This document shows positions 1-12,149 of a stretch of 64,000 bases of DNA, one piece after another (position 1 is the stretch's first letter; every line of letters begins with the position of its first letter). Source of the DNA: Mycobacterium sp. 155 (lineage in GTDB: Bacteria; Actinomycetota; Actinomycetes; Mycobacteriales; Mycobacteriaceae). A program made the translations under genes and the position numbers. A model generated the notes under the pieces. The model was not told the DNA's origin, made no database searches, and saw only the letters and a program-made list of their open reading frames with translations. The stretch is from contig NZ_KB892705.1 in the NCBI RefSeq assembly GCF_000373905.1, positions 3,205,184 through 3,269,183 on the forward strand. Reading direction: 5' to 3'.

Positions 1-543
1 CAGCGCCTCGAACAGCTCATCGAGGGTGCCGAATCCGCCGGGCAAGCACACGAACGCCTGCGCGTACTTCACGAACATGGTCTTGCGGACGAAGAAGTAG
101 CGGAAGTTGATACCGAGGTCCACCCAGTCATTGAGGTGCTGCTCGAAGGGCAGCTCGATGCCGAGACCGACGGAGTAGCCACCGGACTCGCTCGCGCCAC
201 GATTGACGGCCTCCATCGCACCGGGTCCACCGCCGGTGATCACCGCATAGCCCGCGTGCGCCAGCGCGGTTCCCAGTTCGCATCCCAACCGATACTCGGG
301 TGAATCGGGTTCGGTCCGGGCCGAGCCGAAAACCGTCACCGCCTTGGGTATTTCGGCGAGCGCATCGAAGCCTTCGACAAACTCCCCCTGGATGCGCAGC
401 ACCCGCCACGGATCGGTGTGCATCCACCCGGTGCCGTCGCGCCGGCGCAGCAGGCGCTGGTCAGCGGTTGTCGACGCACACCGTTCGCGCCGCAGCTGCA
501 CCGAACCACGGATCTGGATCAGCTCGTCGTCGTTCTCGATCAC
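1..543 (-). CDS. LOG family (TIGR00730-type) protein, 3' end cut by window edge
   Basis: The 181 visible codons start at GTG 543 and run off the left edge. A Rossmann-type segment (VTVFGSARTEP, then ITGGGPGAMEAVNRGA) is followed near the edge by the family signature PGGFGTLDELFE. LOG proteins are cytokinin riboside 5'-monophosphate phosphoribohydrolases or related nucleotide hydrolases; many were once annotated as lysine decarboxylases. The gene lies 30 bp downstream of the DHA2 exporter on the same strand and is probably co-transcribed with it. The upstream part is a roughly 60-residue extension ahead of the Rossmann core. The real substrate in mycobacteria is not evident from sequence. Confidence 0.85.
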   Translation of the reverse strand, partial: MIENDDELIQIRGSVQLRRERCASTTADQRLLRRRDGTGWMHTDPWRVLRIQGEFVEGFDALAEIPKAVTVFGSARTEPDSPEYRLGCELGTALAHAGYAVITGGGPGAMEAVNRGASESGGYSVGLGIELPFEQHLNDWVDLGINFRYFFVRKTMFVKYAQAFVCLPGGFGTLDELFEAL

Positions 544-573
544 GTTTGTCAGCGTAGGGGTAGCCCGAACCAA

Positions 574-2361
574 TCAGGCCGCATTGTCGGCTCCCGCCTC
601 CGTCCCATAGCGGCCGGCGCTGAACATCGACGCAATCGCACCGATCACCATCATCACCGCGGCGGCGATGAACACCACCACCAGCCCGGAATGGAACGGC
701 TCCGTGATGAGCTGCGGGAAGAACTGCTGCCCGGTCAGCACATCGGCGTTGACTCCCGGCTGCTGCAGGGCATGTGACGGCGTCAGCAGTTCGGCGATCG
801 GGTTGTAGCCGAGGAACGCCGCGAACAGGCTGCCGACCGGCGGCAGCTGAGCGACTTGCTGTGCGACCGAAGCGGAAACCCCCTGTTGCTCAAGGCCGCT
901 CGACATCGCCGTGGGCAAGGTTCCGGCCAGCCCGACGATCATCAGCGAGAAGAAGATACCGATGGACAGTGACGAGCCGGCGTTGAAGAACGTCGCTCGC
1001 ACGCCCGAGGCCGCGCCGCGCTCGGCGGCCGGCACCGCCGACATCACCGCGGCGGTGTTTGGGGCGGTGAAGATGCCGCCGCCGAGGCCGTTGAGGAAAA
1101 CGAGTGCCGCGAACAGCCAGTAGTTGAAGTCCACCGGGATCATCACCAGCGCCACGAATGTCGCGGCCATGAGCAGCATGCCGCCGACGGTGAACGGCCG
1201 AGCGCCGTAGCGGTCCGACAGCGTCCCGGCGAGTGGACCGGACACCAGGAACCCGAACGTCATCGGCAGCATGTAGATGCCGGCCCACAGCGGGGTGGAC
1301 TCGAAGCTGTATCCGTGCAGCGGCAGCCAGATGCCCTGCAGCCAGATGATGAGCATGAACTGCAGGCCGCCGCGGCCCACCGAGCTCATCAGGCCGGCAA
1401 GGTTGCCCATCCCGAATGCGGTGCTACGGAACAGCCGGATGTTCATCATCGGGTACTCGACCCGCAATTCGATGGCGCAAAACGCGATCAGCATCAGTAC
1501 CCCGGCGATGATGGCGCCGAGCACCCACGGATTCAGCCATCCGGTGGTCGAATCGCCGTAGGGCTGGATGCCGTACGTGATTCCGGTGAGCAGCACCGTC
1601 AACCCGACACCGAAGGTCAGCGTGCCTGCCCAGTCCAGCCGGCCCGGGCTGCGCACACCGAGTTCGCGCAGGGACCGGTAACTCCAGATGGTGCCGAGAA
1701 TGCCGACGGGCACCCCGACCCAGAAGATGGCCCGCCAGTCCCATTCGGAGAGCACCCCGCCGATCAGCAGGCCCAGGAAAGAGCCGGCGACAGCGGCCAC
1801 CATGTTGACACCCAACGCCATGCCGCGCTGGTTGGCCGGGAACGCATCGGTGAGGATCGCCGACGACGACGCCATCAGCATCGCACCCCCGACGCCCTGC
1901 ACGACGCGCCAGCCGATCAGCCACACCGCGCCGCCGCCGAGATGGAACGGGTCCACCGACAGCGCGATCGCCGCGACGGTGAACACCACGAAGCCCAGGT
2001 TGTAGATGCGCACCCGGCCGTACATGTCGCCGAGCCGCCCGAACAGCACCACTAGGACCGCCGTCACCACCAGATAGCCCATCAGCATCCACAGCAGGTA
2101 ACTGACGTTCGCCGGGGCCAGCGGGTTGAGCCCGATCCCGCGGAAGATCGCGGGCAGGGAGATCAGCACGATCGACGCGTTGATGGTCGCCATCAACGTA
2201 CCCAGCGTCGTGTTGGACAGCGCGATCCACTTGTAGAAGGGATGGTCGTGGTCCATCCGGACCCGCCGGCGGGCTGTCTCGGCTGCCGCCGAGTCAGTGC
2301 GGGCGCCGGTCAGCGGGGTAACGCTGCCGGATTCATTTGCAGTCGTCGTCTCAGTCGTCAT
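574..2361 (-). CDS. MFS drug-exporter-type permease (DHA2, EmrB/QacA-like)
   Basis: 595 aa, the usual size for the 14-helix DHA2 family. After a charged N-terminus of about 45 residues, hydrophobic helices alternate along the whole chain. The motif-A loop ([15 protein letters not shown]) follows TM2, and an antiporter-like stretch ([19 protein letters not shown]) lies near TM5. It is predicted to export an unknown small molecule by proton antiport across the inner membrane. The upstream sequence is AT-rich (around 2410-2425, with a TATATA-like stretch) and would serve as its promoter. The LOG-family gene follows after 30 bp. The substrate cannot be inferred. Confidence 0.88.
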   Translation of the reverse strand: MTTETTTANESGSVTPLTGARTDSAAAETARRRVRMDHDHPFYKWIALSNTTLGTLMATINASIVLISLPAIFRGIGLNPLAPANVSYLLWMLMGYLVVTAVLVVLFGRLGDMYGRVRIYNLGFVVFTVAAIALSVDPFHLGGGAVWLIGWRVVQGVGGAMLMASSSAILTDAFPANQRGMALGVNMVAAVAGSFLGLLIGGVLSEWDWRAIFWVGVPVGILGTIWSYRSLRELGVRSPGRLDWAGTLTFGVGLTVLLTGITYGIQPYGDSTTGWLNPWVLGAIIAGVLMLIAFCAIELRVEYPMMNIRLFRSTAFGMGNLAGLMSSVGRGGLQFMLIIWLQGIWLPLHGYSFESTPLWAGIYMLPMTFGFLVSGPLAGTLSDRYGARPFTVGGMLLMAATFVALVMIPVDFNYWLFAALVFLNGLGGGIFTAPNTAAVMSAVPAAERGAASGVRATFFNAGSSLSIGIFFSLMIVGLAGTLPTAMSSGLEQQGVSASVAQQVAQLPPVGSLFAAFLGYNPIAELLTPSHALQQPGVNADVLTGQQFFPQLITEPFHSGLVVVFIAAAVMMVIGAIASMFSAGRYGTEAGADNAA

Positions 2362-2542
2362 CGTCTTCTTCGTCGTAGATCGTCGTCAGGTTCCGGACCA
2401 CCCAGAACGTATATATTAGCTATGTAAATCAACGGACGGCAATCCAAATGCAGTCCCGCCCGTAGCTGGAAATTTCCTGAGAACCGCACCGCTGTTCCCA
2501 CCCGGTGGTATCTGCGCTAGGTTGGGACCCGCACAATCAAAT

Positions 2543-2632
2543 CCACACGGGAGCGCACGCCGAGTGCGCTGAGAGGACGGGTAGGCCCGTCGACCGTATG
2601 AACCTGACCGGGTAATGCCGGCGTAGGGAGAT
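2543..2632 (+). promoter_or_regulatory. TPP riboswitch (THI element) upstream of thiC
   Basis: The conserved THI-box blocks are present in order: an ACGGGAGC-type 5' block, GCGCTGAGAGG, then GAACCTGACCGGGTAATGCC and GGCGTAGGGAG. The last block carries an AGGGAG Shine-Dalgarno sequence a few bases before the thiC ATG at 2641. TPP binding is therefore likely to hide the ribosome site and limit translation of the thiC-thiD operon. The DNA between 2362 and 2542 holds the divergent promoters and no gene that I can see. Confidence 0.95.
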
Positions 2633-2640
2633 GAGCGTAA

Positions 2641-5104
<2,464 letters not shown>

Positions 5105-5108
<4 letters not shown>

Positions 5109-5746
5109 ACCTGGACGCGAGCCTCGCTCCGATCGATGGCGTCGCACACGAGCCCGACGGCACGCCGCACGGGGTCGTGGTGCTCACCCATGGGGCCGGT
5201 GGCAACCGGGATTCCCCGCTGTTGGTCAAGATCTGCGACGAATGGGCGTCCCGGGGCTGGCTGGCCGTCCGCTACAACCTGCCCTACCGGCGCCGCAGGC
5301 CCAAGGGGCCGCCGTCAGGATCTGCCGCAGGCGACCGCGCCGGTATCGCCGAGGCCGTGGAGTTGGCCCGCACGCTGTCCGCCGGCCCGGTGATCGCAGG
5401 TGGGCACTCCTACGGCGGCAGGCAGACGTCGATGGCGGTGGCCGGCGAAGATCCCGACGGCGCGGTCGCGGTGGACATGCTGACGTTGTTCTCCTACCCG
5501 CTGCACCCACCCGGAAAGCCGGAACGGGCCCGCACCGAACACCTTCCGCGCATCGCGGTGCCGACGGTGTTCGTCCACGGCAGCGCCGACCCGTTCGGCA
5601 CTCTCGACGAGCTCACCGCCGCGGCGGCACTCGTCGGTGGCCCGACCGAGCTGGTCGCGATCACCGGGGCACGGCACGATCTGGGATCCAAGACGCTGGA
5701 CGTGCCCGCTCTTGCCGTCGACGCCGCGTTACGGTTGCTGGCGTGA
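5105..5746 (+). CDS. Alpha/beta hydrolase (dienelactone-hydrolase/KANL3-Tex30-like)
   Basis: About 213 aa from TTG 5105, which overlaps the thiD stop (TTGA). No ATG or GTG lies in frame nearby, so this start is inferred from coupling. Visible are the oxyanion strand VVLTHGAGGNRDSP, the nucleophile elbow GGHSYGGR (Ser within GxSxG), a late Asp in VHGSADPFG and a His in GARHDLG, which together form a plausible Ser-Asp-His triad. It is the positional counterpart of Rv0421c in the thiC-thiD operon of M. tuberculosis. The substrate is unknown; a link to thiamine is only by position. Confidence 0.85.
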
Positions 5747-6270
5747 CAACCCCGCCCGGGCATTATCCGCCCCCGCCGCCGCAGCCGTATTCGTCGGAGT
5801 CCGGCCGGTTTCCGGCCCAGCCGAAGAAGAAGGCCTCGACGCTCACCTGGGTGCTGATCCTGCTGGCGGTGATCGTGGCGGTCGCCGTGGCCGCGACGGC
5901 AGTGGTCTACTACATCGTCAACCGCAACTCGACACAGGCCACGCAGATCAAGGCCGGCGACTGCCTCGGCGACATTCCGGACAGCAGCAGGGTGCTCTAT
6001 GTCCACACCGTGACGTGCGATCAGCCACACAAGGGCGAGGTGTTCTCGGTGCTGACCATGCCCGACGGCGATTTCCCCGGTGACGCCGCGGTGATGAAGT
6101 ACACCGACCAGTGCAGGCCGGCGTTGACCGATTACGCACCGAATGCCGTCAACGAAGCAGCTATCAAACTGTTCGTTTTGTACCCGACCTCCGATTCCTG
6201 GCAACGGGGCGATCGGGCCGTGACATGCATCGCCACCAGCGATAATCCGCGCACGGGTAAATTGAGGTAA
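5743..6270 (+). CDS. Single-pass membrane protein with proline-rich N-terminus (Rv0420c-like)
   Basis: 175 aa from GTG 5743, overlapping the preceding stop by 4 bp. A proline-rich cytoplasmic segment (residues 1-25, including a run of five Pro) is followed by a basic patch (KKK), one strongly hydrophobic helix (about residues 34-56) and an extracytoplasmic domain. That domain has cysteines spread as in septum-formation/DUF4190-adjacent domains (GDCLGD, VTCDQPH, DQCRP, VTCIA). It is the last gene of the riboswitch-controlled operon. Function is unknown; export-side disulfide-bonded folding is likely. Confidence 0.8.
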   Translation: MTTPPGHYPPPPPQPYSSESGRFPAQPKKKASTLTWVLILLAVIVAVAVAATAVVYYIVNRNSTQATQIKAGDCLGDIPDSSRVLYVHTVTCDQPHKGEVFSVLTMPDGDFPGDAAVMKYTDQCRPALTDYAPNAVNEAAIKLFVLYPTSDSWQRGDRAVTCIATSDNPRTGKLR

Positions 6271-6299
6271 CGCTTTACTCTAATCCCGCCACCCGTGCC

Positions 6300-6446
6300 G
6301 GGCTGATACTCGACCCATGGTCGAGATTCACGGTCACCAACGGCCACGCGATGCCGGGCCAGTTCTCCCCGGAACGCCCGTCGGGTCGAAACCGTTGGCA
6401 GTACCTGCCTTTCGGCGGTGGTCCACGCTCCCTGGTGGGGCATGAA
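6300..6446 (+). pseudogene. Remnant of a cytochrome P450 (heme-binding-loop fragment)
   Basis: In one plus-strand frame this otherwise empty gap encodes FSPERP (6366 region) followed by a YLPFGGGPRSLVGHE stretch. That matches the P450 meander PERF motif and the heme loop FGGGPRxCxG at the right spacing. The invariant cysteine position (6432-6434) reads Leu, and nothing P450-like precedes or follows. It is therefore most simply a decayed fragment left by deletion. It sits at the 3' end of the polyketide gene set. The rest of 6271-6488 shows no gene. Confidence 0.55.
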
Positions 6447-6488
6447 CGGACAACATCTGATCTGGCCGCTGCGCGGCGGGCAGCGAGG

Positions 6489-7514
6489 TCATTCCCCGAG
6501 CGCGTTGACCACCGCGGAGAAGACGACGGGTAGCGCCGCGGCCGCCGGCGTGATGCTCGCCCGCACAGGCCGAAAACCACTGCCGTACAACAGCGCTGCT
6601 GTCAGGAACCGGTAGCGCCTGGTCAGAGTTCGCCACTGCCGGTCGTAGTCGCCCGGCTGGTCGGCAAGCACACATCCGACCAACAGCTCGGCGGCACCGA
6701 ACGCCAGGCCTATCCCCTCGCCCGTCAGCGCGTCGATGTAGCCCGCCGCATCCCCGACGAGCAGGATGCGGCCCGCGGTACGGTGACGGACCTTCTGCCG
6801 CAACGGCCCCGCGGCACGGTCCGCCCCGTGCGGCAGTCCGTGGATCCGCTCGGCCAATTGCGGAAGCTTCCCGATGTGTTCGTCGAACCGGCCACGGCCC
6901 GAGGTCAGGATCGCCACGCCGACGCAGTCGTCGGCGACAGGCGTCACGTAAGCCTCGGTGGCCTCCGCATCCCGGGCCCAGTGCACCTCGACACAGTCCG
7001 ACCACGGTGCTATCCAGACGTGCCGCCGGATCCCCCACCGCCGCCGCGGCCCGTTGTCACACGACAGCCCGAGCGACCGGCGGATCGGCGAGTGCAAACC
7101 GTCGGCCGCGGCCAGGTACCGCGCCTGGAAACCCGCGGCGGTCACCGACGTCGAATCCTGGCTCACCTCACCCACTTCGCCCTGCACCACCTTCACGCCG
7201 GCCGCGGTCGCCGCGTCGGACAGCGCGGCATGCAGCACGGTGCGCCGCACGCCTCGTCCCGCACCTCCGGTGAACCGCGCCTCGGCCACCCGGCAGCCAT
7301 CCAAATAGCGGATACCGCGAAAGGCCCGGCCGTCGGCGTGCGCGCCCAGAGCTTCGAGATGCCGGACCGAATGCGGCATCAACCCCTCACCGCAGGCTTT
7401 GTCGATCGGGCCGCACCGGCGCTCGACGACCACCGTCTCAAGCCCGGCTCGGGCCGCGCGAATGGCGGTGGCCAGGCCGGCGGGCCCGCCACCCGCAACG
7501 AGCAGATCAATCAC
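6489..7514 (-). CDS. FAD-dependent monooxygenase/hydroxylase (geranylgeranyl-reductase-like)
   Basis: 341 aa from GTG 7514. The N-terminus carries the FAD Rossmann motif (VAGGGPAGLATAIRAARAG), then the KACGEGLMP segment typical of the geranylgeranyl reductase/hydroxylase family. The second FAD-binding motif follows (RILLVGDAAGYIDALTGEGIGLA). It overlaps the upstream methyltransferase stop by 4 bp. With the type III PKS and methyltransferase it reproduces the order of Streptomyces srsA-srsB-srsC, where the flavoenzyme hydroxylates a methylated alkylresorcinol to a quinol. By inference this enzyme oxidises a lipid resorcinol or pyrone. Confidence 0.85.
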   Translation of the reverse strand: MIDLLVAGGGPAGLATAIRAARAGLETVVVERRCGPIDKACGEGLMPHSVRHLEALGAHADGRAFRGIRYLDGCRVAEARFTGGAGRGVRRTVLHAALSDAATAAGVKVVQGEVGEVSQDSTSVTAAGFQARYLAAADGLHSPIRRSLGLSCDNGPRRRWGIRRHVWIAPWSDCVEVHWARDAEATEAYVTPVADDCVGVAILTSGRGRFDEHIGKLPQLAERIHGLPHGADRAAGPLRQKVRHRTAGRILLVGDAAGYIDALTGEGIGLAFGAAELLVGCVLADQPGDYDRQWRTLTRRYRFLTAALLYGSGFRPVRASITPAAAALPVVFSAVVNALGE

Positions 7515-8020
7515 GTCAGGCCTTGCAACGCATCGTTTTCCACCCGGATCCGGGTTCGCAGCAGCACCGCATTGGCGACGGTGAAGACCAGCGCCGTGAG
7601 CCAGGCGCCACCGACCAGCGGCAGTGCCACGCCCTCGGTCACCACCGCGACGTAGTTCGGGTGCGGCACCACCCGGTACGGACCGCCGGTCACCCGTGTC
7701 GCCCCGGGTATCACCACCACCCGAGTGTTCCATTGGCGGCCGAGCGTCGTGATGCACCACCAGCGCAGGCCCTGTGCCGCCAGCACCAGGGTCAGCATCG
7801 GCCAACCCAGCCACGGACGGAACGGGCGCCGACGTGCTTCCAGTAGCGCGCCTGCCAGCAGGCCGGTGTGCAGGGCCACCATCACCGGGTAGTGGCCGGC
7901 ACCGAACTCCTTGCCGCCGTTGGCCTTACTCCACTCAAGGTTGCGCCGAGAGACCACGAGCTCGACCACTCGTTCGGCGGCGACCGCGGCGATCAGAGCG
8001 GCCATGCCCTTGCGACCCAT
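7511..8020 (-). CDS. Isoprenylcysteine carboxyl methyltransferase (ICMT)-like membrane methyltransferase
   Basis: 169 aa with four or more hydrophobic helices and the C-terminal ICMT/PEMT signature GPYRVVPHPNYVAVVTEG (around residues 120-140), which binds S-adenosylmethionine. I chose ATG 8020, which shares one base with the PKS stop (TGATG); a TTG nine bases upstream is the alternative. Homologues beside type III PKS genes O-methylate alkylresorcinols or alkylpyrones (SrsB, YpbQ type). It probably acts on the lipid product of the upstream synthase inside the membrane. Confidence 0.85.
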   Translation of the reverse strand: MGRKGMAALIAAVAAERVVELVVSRRNLEWSKANGGKEFGAGHYPVMVALHTGLLAGALLEARRRPFRPWLGWPMLTLVLAAQGLRWWCITTLGRQWNTRVVVIPGATRVTGGPYRVVPHPNYVAVVTEGVALPLVGGAWLTALVFTVANAVLLRTRIRVENDALQGLT

Positions 8021-9108
8021 CAGCGCCAACGCAGCAGGACGAGTTCGGAGCAGAAGCCCGGCCCCATGGCCATCAGGACACCCGGGCTGCCCGGCGCGGG
8101 GCGCTTACAGATGGTGTCCCGCAGCACGTGCAGCACCGACGAAGACGACAGATTGCCTACCTCGGACAGCGATTGCCAAGTCAAATCCAGGGCATCGGAA
8201 GGCAGTTCGAGAGTTTTGATGATCGCCTCGATCACCTTCGGGCCGCCCGGGTGACTCACCCAGGACCCTATGTCGTCGACTTTGAGGTCGTGTGCAGCAA
8301 GGAAACCGGTTACGTCGTCACCAAGATAGCGCCCTACGAAGCTCGGCACATCCGCGCTCAGCACGATCTCGAACCCGTCACTGCCGATGTCCCAACCCAT
8401 GGCGTACAGCGAGTCGGGGTACAGATGGCTGCAGGAGTCCAATACGTCGGGCCCGCTCGGGTCGAGCCGTTGCGCGCGCTGCGCCCCGACCGCCACCACC
8501 GCCGCGGCGCCGTCGCCGAACAACGCACCCGCGACGAGCGTGGGCATCGACGGATGGTGTTTGTGGGTCAGCGAACACAGCTCCACCGACACCAGTACCG
8601 CGACCTTGTCGGGCGCGCCGCGCAGATAGTCGTTGAGTCGGGCAATACCGGCCGCCCCGGCCACACAGCCCAGCCCGAAGATCGGGATGCGCCGCACGTC
8701 GGGCCGCAGGCCCAACTTTCCGGCGATCCGCGCATCCAGCGAAGGCACCACTGCGCCGGTGACCGTCGTGGTGACGATCAGATCGACGTCGCGCGGGCGC
8801 AGCCCGGCCTCTTCGAGCGCACCCGACAACGCTTGGCAACCCAGCTCCGTCGCATGTTCGATGAACAGGTCGTTCGTATCACCGAAATCGCTGAGCTGCG
8901 CATACTCTTCCAGTGGCCTGACCAGGTATCGGCTGTTCACCTTGGCACTCTTGTGCAGAGCCCGCACCACATCGGCGACCTCGTCGTATCCCGGCAGGCC
9001 GAGCAGCGCCTCGGTGACCTCGTCCTGGGTATATCGATGCGGCGGGAGAACGCCGTGAACACCGGCGATTGTGCTGTGACTGACGATCTGGCCAAAGTCG
9101 ATTCCCAT
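8020..9108 (-). CDS. Type III polyketide synthase (chalcone synthase family)
   Basis: 362 aa from ATG 9108. All three catalytic residues are present: Cys148 ([10 protein letters not shown]), His286 (SHPGGPKV) and Asn319 (EVGNLSSSS). The C-terminal GPGFCSE motif is also intact. These enzymes extend fatty acyl-CoA starters with malonyl or methylmalonyl-CoA to alkylpyrones or alkylresorcinols. It heads a three-gene unit with a methyltransferase and a flavin hydroxylase. The product should be a methylated, oxidised phenolic or pyrone lipid; starter and chain length cannot be read from sequence. A farther upstream start is possible but breaks the family alignment. Confidence 0.93.
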   Translation of the reverse strand: MGIDFGQIVSHSTIAGVHGVLPPHRYTQDEVTEALLGLPGYDEVADVVRALHKSAKVNSRYLVRPLEEYAQLSDFGDTNDLFIEHATELGCQALSGALEEAGLRPRDVDLIVTTTVTGAVVPSLDARIAGKLGLRPDVRRIPIFGLGCVAGAAGIARLNDYLRGAPDKVAVLVSVELCSLTHKHHPSMPTLVAGALFGDGAAAVVAVGAQRAQRLDPSGPDVLDSCSHLYPDSLYAMGWDIGSDGFEIVLSADVPSFVGRYLGDDVTGFLAAHDLKVDDIGSWVSHPGGPKVIEAIIKTLELPSDALDLTWQSLSEVGNLSSSSVLHVLRDTICKRPAPGSPGVLMAMGPGFCSELVLLRWR

Positions 9109-9166
9109 ACCCCGTACTACGGGACGGCGTGCCGTACGGTTCACAGGAATCTGGCTGTTTTTTGAT

Positions 9167-10603
9167 TCAGCCTTGACGTCGGTTGCGTTTGTCGTGCGAC
9201 GGCACCCCGTTGACGCCGTCGATCGACACCGCATAGCTGCCGACAGCAAAGGCCACCGCAGGACCCATGATCGACAGTGCGTGGGCATCGACATTGTCGA
9301 TGGTGTCCCGCCGGGTGTGGTAGTTCGGGTCGAACGGCTGACCCGCCTTACCGCCCCAAAGCCGCGCCTGCACCTCCGTTTTGCGTTGGGATGCTCCCGT
9401 GGTGGTGCCGCCGATCGGCACACCCGCAGCGAGGAACGGGCTGTAGTCGGTGGTTGCGCTCAGCGGCATGTCGGCGGGACGTACCCCGGCGAGGTTGAGG
9501 TAGCCGGCCAGGGTGCGCTCGATACCCGCCGACCCCTCGGGAACCGGTTTGACGACAGTCGTCGCGGCAGATTGGTCGCCGTCATAGGTGAAGTATCCAG
9601 CGTTGGTCGAACCCAGCGTGTCGAAGTTGAGGTACAGCGCCACATCCGCGAGTTGCCCATCGTCGAGTCCGCGCACATACTGCGTCGACCCGTCAGCACC
9701 GGTCTCCTGCCCACCCCAGAACGCGAACCGCACCGCGTTGTGCACCTGCGGCGAACTACCGAGTTGCAGTGCGGTTTCCAGCAGTGTGGCCACGCCGGTG
9801 CCGTTGTCGTTGATGCCCGGGCCACCGCGGATGCTGTCCAGGTGCGCGCCGGCCATCACCACGTCCGAAGTCGATCCGGTCTTGGTCTGCGCCACCAGGT
9901 TCCGCGATTTGATCAGCTCTGATTTGCCGTCCAGGGTGAGCTTGACCGCCGCCGAAGTGCGCAGCAGAGCAGTATCGACGGTCTTCTCGATGATGCCGAC
10001 GGGCATCGTGAGCTGCCGATAGTAGCCCTGGGTGAACAACCCCGCGGGACTGGGCTTGGCGGTACTGATCACCAGCAGCCCGACCGCACCCTGCGCCACT
10101 GCGGTGTTCTGTTTGACCACCACCGAACATCCGGTGTCGTCGACCACGGCGATGGCCCCGGTCATCTTCTTGGTTCCGTAGTCCGCTGCCGTGCAGCCCG
10201 GGAGCTTCGTCGGGTGCAGGGTGGGTGCGCTCAGGCCGCCGGGTGGTGTCGTGGTCAGCAGCGACGCTTGAACGACCGGGTACTGCGCACCTTCGACAAC
10301 CAGAGCGGGATTGCCGCCCTGCATCGGACCGAGCCGCTCGAACTCCGGCGTCTGAACATCGAAGCCCTTGTTCCGCAAGAGATTCGATACGTAGTCGAGG
10401 CTGGCGTCGTACCCGGGGGTGTCCTGGGCACGGTTGCCGCCGTTGGCCTCGGCGATCTCGGCGAACTTGTGCAGGTGGGTGTACATCGCGTCCACGGTGA
10501 TCCGGCCCGCCAGCTCATGCGGGTCGACCTGCGGTGGCGGTGCTGACGAACACCCTGCGACGGCGAAAGCCACCAGCGCCGCAGCACCCCATCCAGCCCT
10601 CAC
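9167..10603 (-). CDS. Lipoprotein, M28 peptidase family, predicted catalytically impaired paralogue of LpqL
   Basis: 478 aa from GTG 10603, overlapping the lpqL stop by 4 bp. The signal peptide ends in a lipobox (VAGC, Cys near residue 18). A PA domain (about residues 120-230) is followed by an M28 zinc peptidase domain. Metal ligands are kept: His254 and Asp266 (HLDS, INDN), Glu300, the Asp in YLNFD and a C-terminal His (NYHT). The residue before Glu300 is Gln299 (WGGQETG), where active M28 enzymes and the tandem neighbour have the general-base Glu. It is likely a tandem duplicate that lost or changed activity while keeping the fold. Confidence 0.88.
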   Translation of the reverse strand: MRAGWGAAALVAFAVAGCSSAPPPQVDPHELAGRITVDAMYTHLHKFAEIAEANGGNRAQDTPGYDASLDYVSNLLRNKGFDVQTPEFERLGPMQGGNPALVVEGAQYPVVQASLLTTTPPGGLSAPTLHPTKLPGCTAADYGTKKMTGAIAVVDDTGCSVVVKQNTAVAQGAVGLLVISTAKPSPAGLFTQGYYRQLTMPVGIIEKTVDTALLRTSAAVKLTLDGKSELIKSRNLVAQTKTGSTSDVVMAGAHLDSIRGGPGINDNGTGVATLLETALQLGSSPQVHNAVRFAFWGGQETGADGSTQYVRGLDDGQLADVALYLNFDTLGSTNAGYFTYDGDQSAATTVVKPVPEGSAGIERTLAGYLNLAGVRPADMPLSATTDYSPFLAAGVPIGGTTTGASQRKTEVQARLWGGKAGQPFDPNYHTRRDTIDNVDAHALSIMGPAVAFAVGSYAVSIDGVNGVPSHDKRNRRQG

Positions 10604-12096
10604 GACGGGTCGATCTCGTGTCGGGTGCGGTCGGACCGGATCGGAATCCCGTTGCGGCCACCGAGATCCTGTGCGTACAGCCCGACAGCGTAGGCGACAC
10701 CCTCACCGTGAATCTGCAACGCAGTCTGATCCACATGGTCCAGCGTGTCGGTGGGCTGGTGGTAATTCGGATCGAAGGGCTGATCGGCATTGCCCTTCCA
10801 CAGCTTTGCCTCCTCCTGCGTCATCTTGTCCTCGGCACCTGAGAACAGTCCACCTGCCGGGATGCCGGCCTGGGTGAATCCGTCGTAGTCGGAGCGCCCG
10901 TCAAAGCTGGTGTCGCGCGGCGTCTTTCCGGCGTTCTGTAGGTAGGTGGCAAGCGTGCGCTCGATACCCGCCGAGCCCTCCGGGACCCGCGGCGGACCGG
11001 TGGGGTCGGGCGGCGCGGACTGGTCGCCGTCGTAGGTGAAGTAGCCCGGGTTGGGCGAGCCGAGCATGTCGAAGTTGAGGTACATCGCGATGTCCTTGAG
11101 CGCCTCGAGATCCAGCGACTGTACGTAGTTGTGCGAGCCGCGCAGGCCCTCCTCCTCGGCACCCCAGAACCCGAACCGCACCGCATTCTTGACATCGGGT
11201 GAATTACCCAGTTGCAGAGCGGTTTCCAGTACGGCGGCAACCCCGGAGCCGTTGTCGTTGATGCCAGGCCCCTCCGGAACACTGTCGAGGTGCGCGCCAA
11301 GCATGACGACGTCGGATGTCGAACCGGTCTTCGTCTGGGCGATCACGTTCCGGGTGTGTTCGGTGCGGACACCGGCGTTGAGCCTTATCGTGGTGGCGCC
11401 AGGAGTGGCCCGAAGTCGTGCGCCGTCGGCCTTGCTCACGCTGACCACCGGAATCTTGACCTCGGTGCGCTCCCCGAGAGTGCCACCCATCTGGTCGCCG
11501 TCTTGATTGTTCGCCACGATCAGGGCGACGGCCCCGCGCTCAGCAGCAACGGCCTGTTTGGCACTGAACGCGCAGTGCCCGCGGTCGACCAACACCACGG
11601 CGCCGGACACCGGCAACCCGTCATAGTCCTTGGCCTCACACCCAGGGGAATCCCCGGCACGGGCCGCCACCAACGGTCCGGACACCCCCGCGGGCCCGGT
11701 GCCGATCGTGTACAGCAGCGGCTTGGCGGCCACCTGTTGTCCGCCGACGGTGACCGCAGGATCTTCGGAGAACGGCAGGCGGACCTCAAACTCAGGGGTT
11801 TGCACATCAAAACCCTTGTCGCGCAAAGTGTTCACCACATAGTCGACGCTGGCGTCATAGCCGGGCGTGCCGAGTGCGCGGGTGTTGCCGTTGGCGTCGG
11901 CGATCTCCTGCAGCTTCTTGAGGTGGTCCATCATGGCATCCACCGACACCTGGTGACGCAACTGTTCGGCGAATTCTCGGGCTGCGGGCGGGGCCGCCGG
12001 CGTATCGGCATCGAGTTCCGTCTTGCTGTCACAGCCGGCCAAAACCACGGTCAGCGCCACCGCACTAAGGACCGCCCCCGTCAAATTGCGTCGCAT
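10600..12096 (-). CDS. lpqL: Lipoprotein aminopeptidase LpqL (M28 family)
   Basis: 498 aa from ATG 12096. The signal peptide has the lipobox LAGC with Cys22, so it should be lipid-anchored outside the inner membrane. A PA domain precedes the M28 catalytic domain. Zinc ligands and general base are visible: His269, Asp281, Glu314 (base) and Glu315 in WGAEEEGL, Asp343 in YLNFD, and a late His in NYHQ. Length matches the M. tuberculosis LpqL (Rv0418), which is likewise near the thi genes. It probably trims N-terminal residues from exported peptides. Its stop overlaps the start of the impaired paralogue. Confidence 0.93.
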   Translation of the reverse strand: MRRNLTGAVLSAVALTVVLAGCDSKTELDADTPAAPPAAREFAEQLRHQVSVDAMMDHLKKLQEIADANGNTRALGTPGYDASVDYVVNTLRDKGFDVQTPEFEVRLPFSEDPAVTVGGQQVAAKPLLYTIGTGPAGVSGPLVAARAGDSPGCEAKDYDGLPVSGAVVLVDRGHCAFSAKQAVAAERGAVALIVANNQDGDQMGGTLGERTEVKIPVVSVSKADGARLRATPGATTIRLNAGVRTEHTRNVIAQTKTGSTSDVVMLGAHLDSVPEGPGINDNGSGVAAVLETALQLGNSPDVKNAVRFGFWGAEEEGLRGSHNYVQSLDLEALKDIAMYLNFDMLGSPNPGYFTYDGDQSAPPDPTGPPRVPEGSAGIERTLATYLQNAGKTPRDTSFDGRSDYDGFTQAGIPAGGLFSGAEDKMTQEEAKLWKGNADQPFDPNYHQPTDTLDHVDQTALQIHGEGVAYAVGLYAQDLGGRNGIPIRSDRTRHEIDPS

Positions 12097-12149
12097 TGGA
12101 CCCACCGTAGTGGGTGTCCGAGCCCTGGGCGGCGTTGACAACGACCAGT

